Assembly (NCBI GenBank): GCA_038257845.1
Contig: JBBSQL010000078.1
Coordinates: 1-6,368 of the forward strand
DNA from: JAFDXJ01 sp038257845
GTDB lineage: Bacteria > Bacteroidota > Bacteroidia > Chitinophagales > Chitinophagaceae
Length of the DNA stretch: 6,368 nucleotides
Reading direction: 5' to 3'
Of this stretch, positions 4,790-6,368 are shown one piece after another. Made by a program: the position numbers and the translations under genes. The notes beneath the pieces are model-generated. The model saw nothing but the letters and a program-made list of their open reading frames with translations. It searched no databases and was not told the DNA's origin. How positions within the stretch are numbered: position 1 is the first letter of the stretch; each line of letters starts with the position of its first letter.

Positions 4790-5593
4790 ATGAACAGGCT
4801 TCGCAGAAAATTATACATTATTGTTTTTGGCACATCTACGAAAGGTGGACGGCTCTTTGATGTTTTTTTAATATGGATAATCCTTTTTAGTGTAATGGTG
4901 GTGATGATTGAAAGTGTTCCGGAAATCGGCAACAATTTCCACCAGGCATTTTTATTGATGGAATGGATATTGACGACCATATTTACCATTGAATATTTAT
5001 TGAGAATCTGGATCAGCCCCAAACGAATGAAATATATTTTCAGCTTTTGGGGCGCTATAGACCTGCTGTCTATTTTACCTACTTATTTAAGTTTATTTTT
5101 AGGGGGCTATCATTATTTATTGGTAGTTCGAATCTTCAGGTTACTGCGCGTGTTTCGAATTTTTAAAATGGCGAGGTTTAGTGCAGAGGCAAAAATATTA
5201 CGTGAAGCGCTCAGGTCAAGCCTGCATAAAATTGGAATTTTTTTAATGGCCGTTATTGCTATCGTTGTTATCCTGGGTACGATCATGTATGTAGTAGAAG
5301 GAGGGAAGGAAGGGTTTACCAGTATTCCCCAAAGTATTTATTGGGCCATCGTTACTGTAACAACGGTGGGTTATGGCGATATGGTGCCGCATACGATCGT
5401 TGGAAAATTTATTTCTTCCATTGCAATGATCACGGGATATGCGATCATTGCAGTGCCCACAGGTATTGTAACTGTGGCAATGGCAAGGGCAGGTGAGCAA
5501 AGAAAAAAATGTACTATTTGCAGGCATGGTAATGAATTAGCGGCAGCATTTTGTAATAAATGCGGCAATGAGTTTGAGGTGGTTGATAAATAA
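4790..5593 (+). CDS. Voltage-gated-type potassium channel with C-terminal zinc ribbon
   Basis: A 267-residue inner-membrane channel with six transmembrane helices: S1 about 24-43, S2 about 60-75 (with IEYLLRIW), S3 about 89-104, S4 112-129, S5 148-169 and S6 207-232. S4 carries a basic residue at every third position (R114, R117, R120, R123, K126, R129), the hallmark of a voltage sensor. The pore loop ends in the K+ selectivity filter T192-V-G-Y-G-D197. After S6 there is no RCK or cyclic-nucleotide domain; instead a short tail carries C241-x2-C244 and C255-x2-C258, a treble-clef or zinc-ribbon type knuckle with the sequence FCNKCG. The protein probably assembles as a tetramer and passes K+ according to membrane potential. 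The start at 4790 places a basic, amphipathic segment before S1, as in related channels. Family certain; gating and the role of the zinc knuckle are inferred. Confidence 0.96.
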   Translation: MNRLRRKLYIIVFGTSTKGGRLFDVFLIWIILFSVMVVMIESVPEIGNNFHQAFLLMEWILTTIFTIEYLLRIWISPKRMKYIFSFWGAIDLLSILPTYLSLFLGGYHYLLVVRIFRLLRVFRIFKMARFSAEAKILREALRSSLHKIGIFLMAVIAIVVILGTIMYVVEGGKEGFTSIPQSIYWAIVTVTTVGYGDMVPHTIVGKFISSIAMITGYAIIAVPTGIVTVAMARAGEQRKKCTICRHGNELAAAFCNKCGNEFEVVDK

Positions 5594-5653
5594 AAATTAT
5601 TTGCTTAATTAAAGATTAATATTTTTACCTCTTCCTAAAATTTTTTTTATTTT

Positions 5654-5667
5654 GAAATTATAATTTC
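5654..5667. promoter_or_regulatory. Perfect 14-bp AT-rich palindrome upstream of the nucleoside transporter
   Basis: GAAATTATAATTTC is its own reverse complement and ends 24 bp before the ATG at 5692, a position suited to an operator. It lies in the 98-bp gap after the channel gene, next to an eight-T run (5641-5648). In such AT-rich DNA a palindrome of this length may be chance, and no regulator is known for it. Confidence 0.25.
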
Positions 5668-5691
5668 AGCAAAACCAAACCACTCAATTGT

Positions 5692-6368
5692 ATGAAACCA
5701 GCAATCCGTTTTCAATTGTCTTTTATGATGTTCCTGGAATTTTTTATCTGGGGCGCATGGTTTGTGACCATGGGCACTTACCTGAGTAAAAGCCTGCAGG
5801 CTGGCGATGTGCAAAATGGCCTTGCGTATGGCACACAGTCGCTCGGCGCCATCATTGCACCATTTATTATCGGTCTTATAGCAGACCGCTTTTTCGACGC
5901 ACAAAAAATTCTTGGCTTCCTGCATATTGCAGGAGCCATTTTATTATATACTCTTTCCATGCAGGAAAACTTTGAAGCTTTTTATCCATACCTGTTGATT
6001 TATATGATCCTGTATATGCCCACACTGGCATTGGTGAATTCTGTTTCCTTCCGACAATTATCCAATCCGGAAAAAGAATTTTCCACACTGCGTGTTTGGG
6101 GAACGATCGGCTGGATCGTTGCAGGGCTTGTGATTGGTTGGTTTTCCTGGGAAAAAACGAATATGCTGGCCAATACTTTTAAAATGGCTGCAATTGCTTC
6201 TGCGTTATTAGGTATTTTTAGTTTCATACTTCCTAAAACGCCTCCAGCATCTGCCGGTAAAAAAGTTTCACTGAGTGATATTCTTGGGCTTGAAGCATTG
6301 CGTTTATTGAAAAATAAAAACTTCCTGGTATTTTTTATTTCATCCTTACTGATATGCATTCCACTTGC
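5692..6368 (+). CDS. NupG-like nucleoside:H+ symporter (MFS), N-terminal part
   Basis: The frame opens at ATG 5692 and runs without a stop to the window edge: 225 complete codons of a protein expected to be near 410-420 residues. It belongs to the nucleoside:H+ symporter branch of the major facilitator superfamily, importing nucleosides across the inner membrane. Signs are FFIWGAWFVTMGTYL in helix 1, the motif-A-like GLIADRF after helix 2, YMPTLALVNSVSFRQL in helix 4, RVWGTIGWI at the start of helix 5, and the central-loop LGLEALRLLKNKNFLVFF before helix 7; each has a clear counterpart in E. coli NupG. Helices 1-6 and the start of 7 are inside the window. The start fits because helix 1 begins about eight residues later, as in NupG. 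The 98-bp gap upstream suggests its own promoter, but I could not find a convincing one. Confidence 0.94.
   Translation, partial: MKPAIRFQLSFMMFLEFFIWGAWFVTMGTYLSKSLQAGDVQNGLAYGTQSLGAIIAPFIIGLIADRFFDAQKILGFLHIAGAILLYTLSMQENFEAFYPYLLIYMILYMPTLALVNSVSFRQLSNPEKEFSTLRVWGTIGWIVAGLVIGWFSWEKTNMLANTFKMAAIASALLGIFSFILPKTPPASAGKKVSLSDILGLEALRLLKNKNFLVFFISSLLICIPL

Noticed and set aside
5592..5648. A terminator after the channel gene
   Set aside because: The only stem (AAAAATTA with TAAT-A-TTTTT) is entirely A/T with a bulge, and the T run at 5641-5648 is not preceded by a stable stem.

Overview
This AT-rich window looks like a Bacteroidota chromosome, probably of Chitinophagales/Sphingobacteriia type. 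That placement is an inference from several signs: starts lack strong Shine-Dalgarno sequences, there is a TAnnTTTG-type -7 box, intergenic repeats are low in complexity, a four-helix-bundle S23/IVP family gene is present, and the neighbouring protein families are typical. Six genes, all on the + strand, can be supported; the first and last run off the ends of the window.

Left part (1-2023): the C-terminal end of an aldehyde dehydrogenase of the 2-aminomuconate/2-hydroxymuconate semialdehyde dehydrogenase type (2-412) is followed by 487 bp without a gene. That gap holds a G/T-rich tandem array with a 37-bp period, interrupted by a GC-rich inverted repeat of a different character. Next comes one uninterrupted reading frame (900-1877) that joins a complete four-helix-bundle domain, a 55-residue low-complexity linker, and a complete RidA/YjgF domain resembling 2-aminomuconate deaminase. 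The dehydrogenase and the deaminase catalyse consecutive steps of tryptophan/kynurenine (or aminophenol) breakdown. The simplest reading is that a repeat-flanked four-helix-bundle cassette landed between two genes of a catabolic operon and its frame became fused to the deaminase gene. The C/A-rich linker DNA is related, in inverted orientation, to the G/T-rich array upstream, so the four-helix-bundle gene lies between inverted low-complexity arms. This is the most unusual part of the window. A small 25-bp tandem repeat with a perfect palindrome follows the fused gene.

Middle part (2024-4750): a two-gene two-component system. An NtrC-type response regulator (receiver, AAA+ sigma-54 activator domain, Fis-type HTH) is followed after 24 bp by an NtrY-like membrane histidine kinase (two N-terminal membrane segments, PAS-like region, HisKA, HATPase). 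They almost certainly act as a pair. The target promoter is not visible here.

Right part (4751-6368): a six-transmembrane voltage-gated-type potassium channel with a TVGYGD filter, a regular S4 and an added C-terminal zinc ribbon (4790-5593), then the first 225 codons of a NupG-like nucleoside:H+ symporter (from 5692). These are ordinary housekeeping or transport genes; nothing in the sequence ties them functionally to the two-component system.
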